Below, in pieces: positions 1 through 11,975 of a stretch of DNA of 64,000 nucleotides (within the stretch, counting starts at the first letter, position 1; each line of letters starts with the position of its first letter). The stretch is from Cubamyces lactineus (taxonomy: Eukaryota; Basidiomycota; Agaricomycetes; Polyporales; Polyporaceae). Where the stretch lies: NCBI GenBank assembly GCA_022376465.1, contig JACDTU010000029.1:62001-126000 (forward strand), read 5' to 3'. The position numbers and the translations under genes were made by a program. The notes beneath the pieces are model-generated. The model worked only from the letters and a program-made list of their open reading frames with translations. It was not told the origin of the DNA and made no database searches.

Positions 1-1
1 G

Positions 2-1434
2 CTGAACGACGAGCTGGTGTACGAAACCCGGGTGAAGCCCATCACGAGTTCGCCGATGTTCAACGCAGGCACCGAACGCTTTGTTCGTGACTGGAGGAAG
101 GCCCATGTCACGGTGACGGTCAAGGACTCCCGGATGCGCGAGAACGACGTCGTGCTAGGAACAGTCTTCCTCAAGGTACGCATCCCCTCCGTCTCAATTC
201 TTCCTGCATCCATCTCTGACCCTGACGACCGTAGCTCTCCGAGGCGTTTGTGAACGCATCCCAGGTGACTCGCTGCTACTCCCTCGAGAAAGGGCTCGGT
301 ACGGGGCGTATTAGGATCTCGCTCCTCTTCCGTCCGGTAGACGCCAAGCTCCCGCCGAACCTGCTCGGCTTCGACACCGGCACGCTGGAGATCCGCGACG
401 TCTCTATGCGCTCAGACCTCAAGGACCTCTCGAAGTGCGAGGTGCGACTGAAGACAACCACCGCAGAGGCCGAGGAGAAGGTGTCGCGCAAGACCGCCGA
501 GAGACGCGGGGACCAAACCGTCTGGTCGCCCGAGGGCCTGACGAAACTCCCGGTGCGCCAGCGGTACGCGTCAGCACTGCTCATCTCCTTCCGGGACAAG
601 TCCGGCTTCAAGAGCTCCGGGCGCAAGGCACTCGGCGTTCTCTGGCTCCGCGACATCGTAGATCGTGCAGAGGGCCCTGTCGAAGTGTCGCTTTGGCGGG
701 CGAAGAACGGCGACTACTCGCGCCTGAAGCTCAACTACGTGCCCCCGAACGGCGACCTCGCGTACTGGGACAGCGATAAGGAGAAGGTCGAGCGCATCGG
801 CTCTGTCTCGCTCGACCTCGTCTTCTGGCCGGGGATCTCGGAGAAGCACCACGAGATGCTTGGTGGGGCAGGCGCGAAGAAGCGTGCCGCGTGGGACGAG
901 TACCATCGCCAGAAGGACGCGGGGTTCCGGGACGCGATCGGGGAGCTCTCTGCTCAAGTTCCGGAGGACCACCAGGCGAGCGAGAGCCACGAGACGCAAG
1001 CTCGGGATGGGGAGCAGCAGCCACGTGGGCAGACAGACGAGACGATGACCGGAGGGCCGGTGAACTCTCGGGAAGGTGACGACGAAGATGCACGGCAGGA
1101 TGAAGAAGCGCACGGAACGAACACGACTGTGTCTGCGGACGATGTCGAGGTCGAGTCGCAGGCCGACACGGAGCCTGGAGAGGGGGACGACGGCTCTGAA
1201 GAGGCGGAACCCCAAGCTGATACAAGAAATGGAAAGAAGCGTGGCGTTGTCGGCAAGATCAAGGAATGGCGGCAGCATGAGAAGGAGTTGCATCGCGACC
1301 ACCGGGGAGTTATGCAGGCGAAGCCTGCGCGCACGGCCGAGTGGCTGAAGGGCAACATCGAAGAGGGCGCGCACGCTGTTAAGGATAGGTTCAAGATGAA
1401 AGCGCGCGAGCCTGACGTCGAGACTGAAGTTTGA
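2..1434 (+). CDS. C2-domain protein, C-terminal part (gene runs off the left edge)
   Basis: Two exons are seen, 2-175 and 235-1434, joined in phase 0 by a 59-bp GT-AG intron. The first exon is open from base 2, so the 5' part of the gene lies outside the window. The beginning resembles the end of a C2 beta-sandwich (PITSSPMFNAGTERFVRDW, then VTVTVKDSRMRENDVVLG), as in membrane-tethering proteins with several C2 domains such as tricalbins or fission yeast Mug190. C2 domains usually bind phospholipids, often with calcium. After about residue 280 of the visible part the protein becomes acidic and low in complexity (D/E/Q/T-rich) and ends in a basic, probably helical tail. The family name is inference from the C2-like signature; the exact orthologue is not established. 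Confidence 0.65.
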
Positions 1435-1545
1435 AGCTTTGAAGTCCGAGTCTGAAAGCCTGAAGTGGGCATCTGCATGTATCACTAGCAATACGCACTG
1501 TATACACTATACCACTGTACGCGTGTGTATACCTGCTCTCGCTTG
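1328..1545 (+). repeat. Source copy of a duplicated segment (C2 gene 3' end plus flank)
   Basis: The last 35 or so codons of the C2 gene, its stop and the following bases are repeated at 3963-4180 with few changes. The two copies lie on either side of F-box gene 1. Confidence 0.8.
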
Positions 1546-1815
1546 TTTATCCAGTGCTTGTTCTTCACGATCGGTGGGGTGCGTGTCTTAGCGAGTGATA
1601 AGGAACGAGACAAGGGATGGGGTGGGAAGGGAAAGAGGTACACGGACTACGACAAAGGTCGCCAGCAGCTGGGCCGGTTTCTCCAGCATTCGTAGACACT
1701 ATGCAGCGCGCGAACGACTTGACAGTCCCCGACTGGCGAGCGCTTAGCCCGTACCATGTGTGAGTCCTCTTGTTAGGACTAATGTCGAGAGTACGTCATG
1801 CTGTAGGATGAAGGG
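1435..1815. other. Intergenic, 3' flank of the C2 gene
   Basis: No gene is seen. The first 110 bases after the stop codon (to about 1545) recur at about 4068-4180, next to the C2 tail copy, so the repeated unit includes non-coding flank. Confidence 0.5.
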
Positions 1816-3606
1816 TTACCTTAGCATGTGAGTCTCGGGGCGCACACAATGGAGAACGCACAGTTGTGGATTCCTCTTGACCGGTCGCTCGAAGCGCATG
1901 TGCGTGTGCAGCTCTTCCCCAGCACGAACAATTTCGTATACTGCCCAATCGAACGCCGTGAAGCTGGCTGGGGTCCAGAGCTTGACGGTCGACAGTGTGG
2001 GACTCAGTACCGATAAGAGACGATCTACCATCGCCTGCTGAGTTTTGTGCCATGCGTTCAATGTGTCGACTTTGTGACCGATGCGCCCCAAGACTCCACC
2101 GCGCAGTATTACTGCAGAGGTGGTAGGCTTCGGCGTCCCTGGGAGATCAAGCTGTAAATCGAGCCTTGTCAGATGCTGCATTGGCGCTAGCTGCTTGGCT
2201 ATATGTTCCTGTTCGTAGTACCCGCTGTCAGTAAGCGTAACACATCCTACAGCGGGCTCATGAATTTACTTACAACGATGACGAGAGGTTCGCCCGAAGG
2301 CTCCTCCGCTTCATCTCGACGACAACGGAACAAACGCAGACACCGCAGGGCAGGATATGTCCTCACGATGTATTGTAGGAGTTCGTCGTCCGCGTCGTCT
2401 TCACGATATTCGAGTGACAGGTGGCGAAGATCAGGCAGCCGGCATTGACGAAGGATCTGCAGGATGTCTGATGACGAGAGAAGGGGCCACTGCCATCGCG
2501 CGGCTGGGGTTATATGGAAAGCAAACTTGGCCATGTAGTTGCAGTAGTGCGGCGTATATCGTAGAGTGAGGCTGCGCAGAGATGAAGGAAGGGCAGCGTA
2601 GAGGTTGTCGTGGACCTGAGGACAAGATAGCGTGAGTTCATGGAGCTCAGGCCACGGCCAGCTAATAGCACGGTGGCTGGGAGGCCAGAACGCCTGCGGA
2701 GCGCGGCCTTCGGGCTGCGCCAGCTTCAGTTCTAGAACGCGTAATCCGGGCATGTTGGAGAACATTGCAATGAGGGGAAATGGCGGGTCGCCTATGGTGC
2801 GAAGCTCGCCCCTAAGGCGCAGTTCGCGCAGGCGGGGCCAAGGTGGTTGGTTGCACATCCAAACGAGAGGCGCGCAGTCCATCGACAGAGTCAAGCGTTC
2901 GAGTGTGTCCCTACTGGCACTGAGGAGAAGTTCTAAAGCACGTTCCTCGGAGGGGTACTGACGATCGCGACGGGGGCGGTAGTCAGAGAGTGTGTGATGG
3001 AAGGAGATTAGTCGCGAGATCGGGCATTCAATCGTCAGGGTTTCGTCGGGAAGCAGTGTTGGGACAAGATGAAGATTTGTGATGGTAACGTTTTGTAGTT
3101 TGGGTAGCGAGCATATGCCTTGAAGGACAGACCAAGGCAATCCATGATTGAAGTTGTTTTCGAGACAAAACGTCACAGTATGGAGCTGAGGCATGCTGGA
3201 GAGTGCCATGTTGAGGTACTCTGAGCTGTACACTCCGCATAGCAATGCATGTTTGCTAAACTTCAGGTAGGGCCGTGGATTGTCAGGGAATCTGTGTGCG
3301 ACGGCTTGATCTAGACAGCGGTCAACCAAGTGGAGAACACTAGTGACGTGAAGATTCAGCGAAACGATTGTAGCCGCTGAACATATCGTACCTGACATAA
3401 GGCCAAACCGTCTCGGGTAGGAAGACCAGTGACTTGACCGGGACGAGGCTGCGGACAGTACACTCCTTGAACAAGTATGGTAGAGAATACTGTCGCAACC
3501 GACGAGAGGTCATTGATAGCGGTTTCAATGTGTTTGCTAATGAAGCTGCTTCCATCAATAAGTGGAGGACATCGTCGTTCAAGGACGATAATCTTCGGCC
3601 CAACAT
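1816..3606 (-). CDS. F-box / leucine-rich protein, paralogue 1
   Basis: Exons on the minus strand are 3606-3392, 3339-2274 and 2208-1816, giving 557 residues. The N-terminus has an F-box-like helix pair (LNDDVLHLLMEAA, then LKPLSMTSRRLRQYSLPYLF). The rest is a series of irregular leucine-rich repeats with the family hallmarks HGLPW, LRELRLRGE and LTLRYTPHY. F-box proteins normally link a target to the SCF ubiquitin ligase through Skp1; the target here is unknown. The start was chosen at the ATG directly before the F-box. Both intron positions are shared with the other four paralogues in the window, which supports the joins. Identity with the others is moderate, closest to paralogue 2. Agaricomycetes commonly carry large families of such genes with unknown targets. 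Confidence 0.75.
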
Positions 3607-4405
3607 GCTTCAATGCGCCACGGTTTCGGATACGTTCATGCGTACTCACAGCTCGGTCGTAGGCATGTATCCAACCACAACACGAAGGATTGAAACGCAG
3701 ATGGTTATGGGTAGGCGATCCCCAAGTGCATCGAAATGAGGATTACAGGGAGTTCAGCGCAGACGTCCCACACTAGTCAATGGTGCTAGGGTTGCGGGGA
3801 CAAGCCTCTGGACGGTTAGTCGCAATGTTAGTAACCAGCAGTCGTCGGAGGAGGAGTTAGTCGCAGGGTTAACAACAGTTATTCACAGGGCGTCTAAATT
3901 ACAAGACTGTCTACCGGCGCTAATCTACAACGTTCATAATACTAGCTAGCTTCATGGCCGGCGCGCACGGCGGAGTGGCTGAAGGACGACATCGAAGAGG
4001 GCGCGCACGCCGTTAAGGATAGGTTCAAGGCAAAGGCGCGAGCCTGATGTCGGGACTGAAGTTTGAAGCTTTGAAGTCCGAGTCTGAAAGCCTGAAGTGG
4101 GCATCTGCATGTATCACTAGCAAGTCACAATGCGCTCTACATGCTACCGTATGCGTGTGTATACCTGCTCTCGCTTGTTAATTATATTGGATGGAGCAAC
4201 ACAAAGGTGAAAATTAGCCTTCGGTATCAGTACCGATGTCTAGACGGCGAGAATTGGAAGGGTATGAATCCATATAGCGATGTCGTAGATATAGTACACT
4301 ATGAGGATCGGACGGCAGACTTCAGATTGCTTTTCTGGGTTACACGGAGGCCTGCGAATTGATTAGCACGTCGGCATGTCGCATCAGTAGCTGAATGGGC
4401 GTACC
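3607..4405. other. Intergenic between F-box paralogues 1 and 2
   Basis: Apart from the C2 gene fragment at 3963-4180, only short open frames are present and none is recognisable. Confidence 0.5.
3963..4180 (+). pseudogene. Duplicated fragment of the C2 gene 3' end
   Basis: About 100 bases match the last codons of the C2 gene, and about 110 more match its 3' flank. The copy has lost two bases before the stop, relative to the source at 1328-1545. The frame shifts and a TGA follows almost at once. No upstream C2 coding sequence is present, so this is a dead fragment carried by a tandem duplication that also yielded F-box paralogues 1 and 2. Confidence 0.8.
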
Positions 4406-6170
4406 TCAATAACCTGCATAGTTCGCAGGCAACATGCGGTCGAGGCGGGCGCGCGGCGAACCGTCGCCACGCGCAACACCATACACCAGCCAGGTGAATG
4501 CGGCGGTGAGGTCGGGTTTCCAGAGCCTGATCTCCTGCATGCGCGGTCCGAGCATACGCGCGACCACGTCGGCAATGGAGTGGAGGCCACGGATGAAGCT
4601 CTGCAATTCCTCTATGTTGTAGGGGCCGTCCAGCCCAAACTTCAATGCGAGAGTGTATCGAGGCTGCGGGGTTCCTGGGAGGTCGAGGCTTAATTTAACT
4701 CTCTCGAGGCTCTGCAGCGAGGCAAGAGGTTCGATGAGGCGTTCCTTGTATATCGTTAGAGCAGATCGTTACAATATGGTGCAAGAATGGGCTCACGACG
4801 TAAGCTAGATTGTTAGAGAGTTCTATCGCCTCCTCCGGTTCAACCCTGTCAGGCCGACAGCGGAACAAATGGAGAGATCTCAGATCCGGGAAGGCCATTG
4901 CGACGTAACGCAGTAGATCTGCTTCACTATCGTCTACCGTATACTCGAGTTCCAGATGGCGTAGATGGTACACCGTGACCTCGCAACGTCGCAGGATGTG
5001 CAAGACATCTGTACTCGACACTAACGGCCACCGCCACACGCAGTCAGCGTATAACGGCAGGCCGAATTTCTTCTTCCAGATGTGGTTGAGATAGTGCGGA
5101 GTGTAGCGTAGAGATAGGCTGCGCAGAGTATTCGGGAGGGCATCGTAGATATTGTCATCCACCTGAGGACACGACACGGTCAACTCCTCGAGAGACGGCC
5201 ACGGCCACACACCAGCATGCCCGGAAGGCCAGATGGGCTGTGGATCGAGGTTTCTCGGCTGCATGAACTTGAATTCCAGGACGCGTAAATTTGTCATGTG
5301 CGCGAACACGACTATAAGAGGAAGAGGAGGGTCGTCTATGGTTGGATACTGTCCTCGAAGGCACAGTTCACGTAGATTAGACCACCTTGATGAGTCGCAG
5401 AGTAGATTTAGGGGCGCTAGCTCCATGGCCAATGTCAGCTGCTGTAAGGTGGAGGAGTTGATGTCAAGGACAAGCTCGAGAGCGCGTCTCTCAGTAGGGA
5501 AAATCTCCGACCGCTCGTGGTAGTCACTAAGCTTGTGGCTGAAGGATACGAGGGATGTCGGAGAGTCCAGGATGAGTTCCTCGCCCGTAGACAGCTTCGG
5601 CGCAAATCGATACATGTCAAGAGAGAACTCCTTGAGATGGGGAAGGGACAGGATGTGTTTGAGTACTGGCCAAGGAAGCCCATGGGCAAATGCGAGAGAT
5701 GGAAAGCGAAAAGTGACTTTTCGGAGATGAGGCATTTGTAGCAATGCACTTGCCAAGCTCTGCGAGACATAAACACCACACAGATGCATGTCTTTAGTCC
5801 ATCGCAGGTAGCTTCTAGAGATACTTTGCCATTCCATCGACTTCTCGTCCATGCCTCGACCCGGCACATCTCCACAGAAATCGATGAAATGTAATACGCT
5901 ACTCGGAGATGGTTGCAGTATCAGTGCAATTCATGACGGGATATAGTCTACGGCGCACCGGATGTACTGCCACAACGTCTGGGGAAGCCATACGAAGTCT
6001 GCGTCCGTTGGTCTCAGCCGCACAAATGTTTTATAAGTGAACTCGTTGAATGCGATTGGCAAACAGCGCGATCGAATGCGCTTGCATGTCCCGAGTAGCG
6101 GTACTATGGACCTAGCAGCGTGAGCAGCCTCTGCTAATAGGTCGAGTACATCATCGTCCAAATCTGCCAT
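4406..6170 (-). CDS. F-box / leucine-rich protein, paralogue 2
   Basis: Exons on the minus strand are 6170-5959, 5898-4797 and 4744-4406 (550 residues). The start chosen is the ATG just before the F-box (MADLDDDVLDLLAEAAHAAR). An in-frame ATG at 6368 would add 66 residues that lack family similarity. The intron positions match paralogue 1, and the body keeps HGLPW, LRELCLRGQ and LSLRYTPHY. It lies head to head with paralogue 3, so the two share a short divergent promoter region (6171-6489). Presumed substrate receptor of an SCF ubiquitin ligase; target unknown. The last exon ends earlier than in paralogues 3-5, and an extra 3' exon cannot be excluded. Confidence 0.72.
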
Positions 6171-6489
6171 GCTACGGCTACTGTTATGGTAAGTAAGAAA
6201 GGCATAGGCCATCGGATCGGTACGCACGATTGAGGAGCTTGAAATTGAATACGCATACCGGCTTGGCTGGAAAAGAGATTTATCGCGCCAGGCTACAGCT
6301 GCATCGGATATTGATGCGTGGGCGCTAATTTGAACGCCTACGCTTCTTGAATCTACCACATCTGCCATATCTGCTCTTCCTCCTCCTCCTGTACTAGTTC
6401 ATCAGCCACCGGCTCCGCGGTCCAACACAGCTGACATTGTTGTTCGCATAGATGCGGAGTCCGTATGTCACACAGAGATAGGGACATCA

Positions 6490-8394
6490 ATGGCGGCACA
6501 GGCTCGCTCCAAAGCGTGGATGTACAGCCAGCGTGAGCTCTCAACTGTCTGTATACATGATTTTCTGCAAACATTCTGCAGCATACTGCAGCTGAACCAT
6601 GACGTCCTCACGATCATCATTGAGGAGGTTTTCGCCTGCGACGCTCTCCTGCAATTCTCGATGACTTGCAAGTATCTACGACAATGCTCCATGCCTATGC
6701 TCTTTCGAACCTCTGTTGTCACTCAAACGGCACCCCTGTCGGAGAAACCATTTCCAAATTCTCTTCTCAATTATGTACAGTGAGTGCAGTCGGATCATAA
6801 CACTGTCGCCACATGTCTCAGCGTGTATCAGGAACCTCACCCTTCAAGACGTATGCCCCGACTGGAATGCGACACTCGTTGTCACGTATCCACGAAATGC
6901 GAAACACACAGTCTTACGTTACACCGAAGATCCGCTTGTATGCGGCATGTACGATAGCATTGTGCTGGGGGATTCGTTGAGGGCGATGCCCAACCTGCAC
7001 TCAATGACTACCATGTGCGGGGACGAAGCGCACCACGGGCTGCCGTGGCATGTGCTGCAGGCGATTCTCACCGTTCCCCACTTGCGCCAATTCACTTGCC
7101 ACCGCCACTTATTCTCCCCCCGGGCAGTGCCGTCTCAGCAACTCATCCTTGATTCCCCTACGCAACTCACATCGTTTCGATACATGTTGAACACCTACCG
7201 TTCTGTCCCGCGGTGTTACGAGCCCGAAAAGGACGCTTTGGCTGTCGTTCTAGGGACCCATCATGGGACACTCGAGCAACTATGGCTGCCGGCTGAGTCT
7301 ACTCCACTCCAGGCTATGCTACACCTCGAATGGCCCCTGTTGCGCGAGCTGCGACTGCGTGGCGAGTTCCGCGGATCCAGTCAGCTCATTCATGTGCTAG
7401 GCAACATGCCCAAACTTCGTCTCCTGAAACTTGACTTCGCTCTTCCGCGTGGAGCATACCCACGACCTGTCTGGCCGGAGGATCTTCCCGCGAACTACGC
7501 ATGGCCTGAGCTCGAAGACTTGCAGGTATCATTCCCCTGCGCAGATGATCAATTGTATATTCGACTCCCGCCCACTCTCCGGCGACTGTCGCTGCGTTTC
7601 TTCCCGCACCGAGTGATCCACAGCTGGTGCACGAGATGGAGGGCGGATTGGCAGTTCCCTTCTCCGAGTGCTGGGCAGATGTTACGGATTCTGCGTCGAG
7701 TTGGATGCCCCGACCTACAACACCTCGAAGTGGAGTATTTTCAGGATGACGAAGAGGAGCAATTGATTCAGGAGATCGTATCCGCATTCCCAAGGCTCAC
7801 ATCGTTGAAGATCATTCGTTACCGCCAGCAAGAGTCCCCAGAGCTCGATGTGGTGAATCGGAGTTTTCCTTCTGTTCTTGTCTGTGGACGTTGACGACCA
7901 TCCACAGGAGAGACTGGACACCATTCTCAAGCCTCTCAACTCCCTGAGCGAACTCTCGTTGTTTCTGGACCATGCTACTACTCCTCATCTCATCGCAGCA
8001 ATGAGGACTGCAATGCTCATGATACCCCACAAAGCTATCTCCGCTTTTGTGCGAACCATCTACGAGAGCGCTGGTGTACTTGCACAATCCCTCGGCCCGT
8101 CCGTCAAGCTAGTAAAGTTCTTACAGCCATGGAAAACCAACCGTCACCTATGGAGAGTGTACAGGATCGTCCGTGATGAGTACGGCTCACCGCCGTATGC
8201 CGAGTATGACAAGCTTTTGACGGTATGTTTACTCCGGTTCAAACTGGCCCTCTCTATAGTCTCATCACTCCGCATGGTCGCACTTTCAGCTGGGCGAAGA
8301 TGCGCACGATGCGATAGCAGTGGTCAACCCACCTCCGCAATATCCTGGCGATTATGTGGCCGCTTGTCCTGCGATGATGGCAATATACGAGTAG
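6490..8394 (+). CDS. F-box / leucine-rich protein, paralogue 3
   Basis: Exons 6490-6779, 6832-7852, 7908-8222 and 8290-8394 give 576 residues. The F-box region reads LNHDVLTIIIEEVFACDALL, followed by MTCKYLRQCSMPMLF. The leucine-rich body carries HGLPWHVLQAIL and LRELRLRGEF. The third intron (7853-7907) is read through as an open frame for some codons, but the paralogues all splice here between an Asp-Val and an Asp/Glu-Arg stretch. The first exon may contain an additional small intron before the F-box, because the N-terminal 30 residues differ between paralogues. Likely SCF substrate adaptor; target unknown. The gene and its downstream CBM1 pseudogene form one copy of a duplicated block; the other copy is at 11976-15570. 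Confidence 0.75.
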
Positions 8395-8898
8395 TAACAG
8401 CAATCATGGAAGAACCGAGTATCTGATACTTCGGTTCAATAGACACGCTAAATATCATACCGCATACCGCACAGAACAGGTCAGCATCCTGGTACTATGT
8501 CTTGCAGCTAGCTGCCTCTCGCTTTTACACCCACTATACGTGATGTGAGTACTCGCCCCTGCAGCCCGTGCAGCCACGGGTTTCATCCCAATCTTCCTTG
8601 TGGTGTTCGTTCCCGTAAAGCGAGGCGTTCGGCAGAATAGCTGCCTGCACGATGTCCAGACATGCTCAGCAGATGCGGTGTCCAGTTGCTCCTTCAGAAT
8701 GCACCGCGTCGTAGCGCCATGGTTTCCGCCGACAATATCCCGCTCCCGGTCAATGCTAAGCTAGACCACTCTTCTGCATCGTCGCGTTGCCTGAAGAAGA
8801 GGCATGTGCTCGGCGCAACGTGTCACCCATTCTTGAGTTCCATTTCTCGTCGTCCTACAAGTACAGGGGCTAGGACGGGATGGTGTCTTCAGCCAAAG
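8395..8898. other. Intergenic; promoter relic upstream of the CBM1 pseudogene
   Basis: No gene is seen. From about 8560 the sequence is recognisably the same as the upstream region of the intact CBM1 gene (about 14310-14647), with many substitutions and small gaps. The duplication therefore included the promoter. Confidence 0.55.
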
Positions 8899-9400
8899 AT
8901 GATTTCCTCCGCCACCTTGTCCATCGCTAGCGTGCTACTATTCCTCGCCTCGAGCGTTTGAGCTCAGCCCACTGCCCCGCAATACGGTCAAGCATAGCCT
9001 TTTCGTAGATCACAGCGTTACCGTACCCACGTACTCACGTCGGTGAGACTATAGTGCGGTGGCCAAGGCTGGACAGGAGCAGGCACACGCCCGTCTGGCT
9101 GGACATGCAGTGTCCAACCCGTGCTACTCCCAGTGCCTCCCTGGCGCTGCATCGAACACGCCCACTGTTCCCACAGGCTCGAGCAGCGGGAGCGGCACTC
9201 CTACGTCTGCTAGTACTACACCTGGTAGCCTTCCTTCCCTTGCCTCCAGCAGTCCGTTTGTTCGCGCGGTGGTATGTCGCTGCTCACTTCGTCCACATGA
9301 TATCATCTGAAGAGACGCGTTCGGAATGACAGGAGAACCCCAGTTTCCACCAATATCTTCTGCGGGATCGCGGAGTGAGATGTAGAGATTCCTGAGACTA
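8899..9400 (+). pseudogene. Decayed copy of the CBM1 secreted protein gene
   Basis: This is a degraded paralogue of the gene at 14648-15570. The signal-peptide exon begins at 8899 but meets an in-frame TGA at 8959-8961. The first intron has lost its GT donor (GGTCAAGCATAG in place of GGTCAGGTATGC). The CBM1 exon is still readable from about 9056 ([10 protein letters not shown], then SVSNPCYSQCLPG), but one conserved cysteine is now arginine. The linker is kept. The third exon stops after about 15 codons and most of the C-terminal domain is missing. Confidence 0.85.
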
Positions 9401-9607
9401 TGCGACCTAGCCCTGAGGGTGGGTACATAACATAGGCGAGCACGCGATTAACGACCAAGAGTCTCGTGTGATAGCATTGTTCTTCGCGATATAAGCGTAC
9501 AATGTTCTAAACACTCCCCTTCGTTCGTTCATGAGTACGTCTACCACAACAAGAACGATTTCACTCACAAATCGTACATGCACTTCTCGACCCGTGAATG
9601 CGGCAGC

Positions 9608-11559
9608 TCACACCCCTTCCTTCGCAACCTCAGCGACAGTAAGCCACGAGCCATAGTACGTGCACTCCTGCGGGTTCACCGGTCCTCCGGGCTTGCAGAA
9701 GTCGAACGTCGGACACTGCACACACGGCGTTTGCGACAGCCCACCCGCGATGCGCTCCTGCCGCACAGCGCGGTACACATACGCACCGCCCCCGCCGTAG
9801 TCGTCCTGCGCTCCAGCGAAGTCGTGCGAGAAATCTGGAGCGGGCGAAGACGAACGCGAGCGTTTCGATTTGGATTTTGACTTGGATTTTGACTTGGACG
9901 AGCTCGACTTCGACTTTGAGCGCGAGCGACGGTCTTCATCCGAGTCGGAATCAGAGCCAGAGTCCGAGGACGAGTCGGAGTCGGAGTCGTATTTGCGCCG
10001 TTTGGAACTCTTGCTGCGGCTCTTGCTCTTGCTCTTCCGTTTCTCCTCCTCGTCGCTCATGTCCACGTCCTCGTCCTCGCTGTTATCACGCGACCGCTTC
10101 TTCTTGCTCTTCTTCTTTTTCCGATCCTTCCCGTCGTCTTCGCTTCCACTTCCACTCACGCTGCTCTCGTCCCTGCTCTTGCGCTTCTTCCTACGCTTGC
10201 GCCGCTCCCTCTCCGACTCACTCTCGCTCTCGCTCTCAGACTCAGATCCGGAGTCAGACTCGGATGTCGAACGACTCCGCTTGCTGCGCTTCCGTTTCCG
10301 CTTGGGCGATTCATCGTCATCTCGCGACTTGCGCTTGCGCCGTCGCGCCCGGTCCTCGTCGTCACTCGCGCCTGCTCCGGGGTCTTCCGACGTATCCCAC
10401 ATTGCGGCACCAAACGCGGGAACCTATGGAGATATGCATGGCATTAACAGCAGTTGAAGAGAGAGATGTGGACATTTAGGGCGTACACGTTCGACTTCGC
10501 CGTCGAGGACAAGGACATTCAGGAGCATCTCAACATGCTCTACGCTAAGCTGGGTCTCCGTGATCCGGCTCTTGCTGAGGAAGGTTAGAATCTGCTGGGC
10601 AGTCGGATAGGCTGGTGCCGCAGAGATGGGATACAGAGGATTCGAAGAAGACGAATCCCCGCCCTTTTGTTTGGGAGCACTCTGCAGCGGTCGTAGCCCA
10701 TTAGACGAATCCTACACGCAAATCAAGTATTCCGACCCAACGTACTCGATCACGAATGAAGCGCAAACATGCGCTACACAAGAGTTTGATAAACTCCGTA
10801 TCAAGCTCGTTGTCGGTGTACCATGGGCCTCCGGTCATCTCGACAGACGGTTCAAGGTGCGCGAGCATGTAGATCTTGCGCGTCGGGAACTGTCGAATGA
10901 TAGAGGCCTTGAGCACGAGGTGTATGTGCGTGAAATTAGAACTGAACGGACCTTGACCGACTTGACGGCTTTGATGAGCTGCTTTTGGGTAAGGGACTTG
11001 AGACAGCGGTCAATCACGGTCTGGTGAAGCTCCGTCTTGGCCTTGAGATGTTTCGTCCAGATACCTTGCGGCGCAGGTCAACCGGGGCGTAACACGCGAG
11101 AGACATCGAACATACCTTCGTTCGCCGCAGCCTGGATATAGCTTAGAATCATAGCCTCCTCCCCGCTCATGTCTTTCTTTCTGTCCTCAGTTGAGAGGCA
11201 GACACCTCTCGCACAATAAGACGCACTCACACATCCAGCTCCTTCTTGTTAACCGCGCGGAACGACACAGCTCCTTTGGTATCCTTCATGGCTTTGAGCA
11301 GTCCCTGGAGCCAGAATTCAGCCACCCGCGCGTCGGACCGTTTTCACATTCACCCACCGTGCCCAACAGGAAATTGAGGGCAGCGGTACGCGCCGCCGGG
11401 TCTGGTATGAGTGCCTCGCATTCCTTCTGAGTGAGGGTCTACGGCATCGAACTGAGCAGATGTGTAGAGGATCAGTTACATATCGCATACCTTCTTCGAG
11501 TCAGCGAGCGCAGCCTGGTGCAGCTTCTGCTCTAGCGCATTGAGCTTTCTTCCGCTCAT
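9608..11559 (-). CDS. RPC34: DNA-directed RNA polymerase III subunit RPC34 (RPC6)
   Basis: Eight minus-strand exons (11559-11491, 11438-11358, 11304-11231, 11180-11116, 11064-10952, 10889-10746, 10681-10487, 10423-9608) join in phase to 518 residues. RPC34 is the winged-helix subunit of the Pol III heterotrimer that contacts TFIIIB and helps open the promoter. Diagnostic blocks are GIWTKHLKAKTELHQTV, CLKSLTQKQLIKAVKSVK, ARKIYML-type RKIYMLAHLEPS and EMTGGPWYTDNELDTEFI. The C-terminus keeps YRAV and four cysteines (about residues 481, 484, 490, 501: CVQC, FDFC, QEC), the ligands of the 4Fe-4S cluster known in human RPC39. Odd: about residues 265-441 form a Lys/Arg/Ser/Asp/Glu-rich insert absent from the yeast and human proteins. 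It lies between the MWDTSED segment and the Fe-S tail, all within one exon. Confidence 0.92.
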
Positions 11560-11975
11560 TCTCGCACTTAAATGCTCGTGCTATGACATATAGAGGAAGA
11601 AAGGAGATGAGATTCTTGGTAACGAGAAGCAGTTCGAGGGAGAATAGAGGGGAGAAGCAAGATGCTTTGGCGCTGCGCTGAGCGCTCGCCGGTTACAGTA
11701 GGTGACTGCTTAGTTGACTTGTGGTTTCGTATTTCGCTCTTTGAATGAATTGTTGATCGCACATAGTATTATGTAACACACTCTAACAAGGAGAGCTCTA
11801 GCGGTTCAAGTAGTACGCACAAAGTGCCGTCGTTCATCCGACCTCACTCGAACAGAGCTCCCGGTGACTAATACGTCGCTGTACGGGCTCATCCGTTGAA
11901 TATTTGACAGAGCTCTCAACGGGAAGGAAACCCTCACCCGCGCTGATATGCCACAGATACTCGGAGGAAGGGGCG
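11560..11975. other. Divergent intergenic region between RPC34 and F-box paralogue 4
   Basis: This is the promoter region for both neighbours. No gene or clear TATA element is seen. Confidence 0.4.

Noticed and set aside
9850..10330. Short repeated motifs that could suggest a CRISPR array or satellite
   Set aside because: The repeats are codon-level (Lys-Ser, Ser-Asp, Ser-Glu runs) inside an open RPC34 exon, with no spacers.
9870..10457. Plus-strand Ser/Asp/Leu-rich frames of about 195 codons
   Set aside because: They are antisense readings of the low-complexity insert of RPC34.
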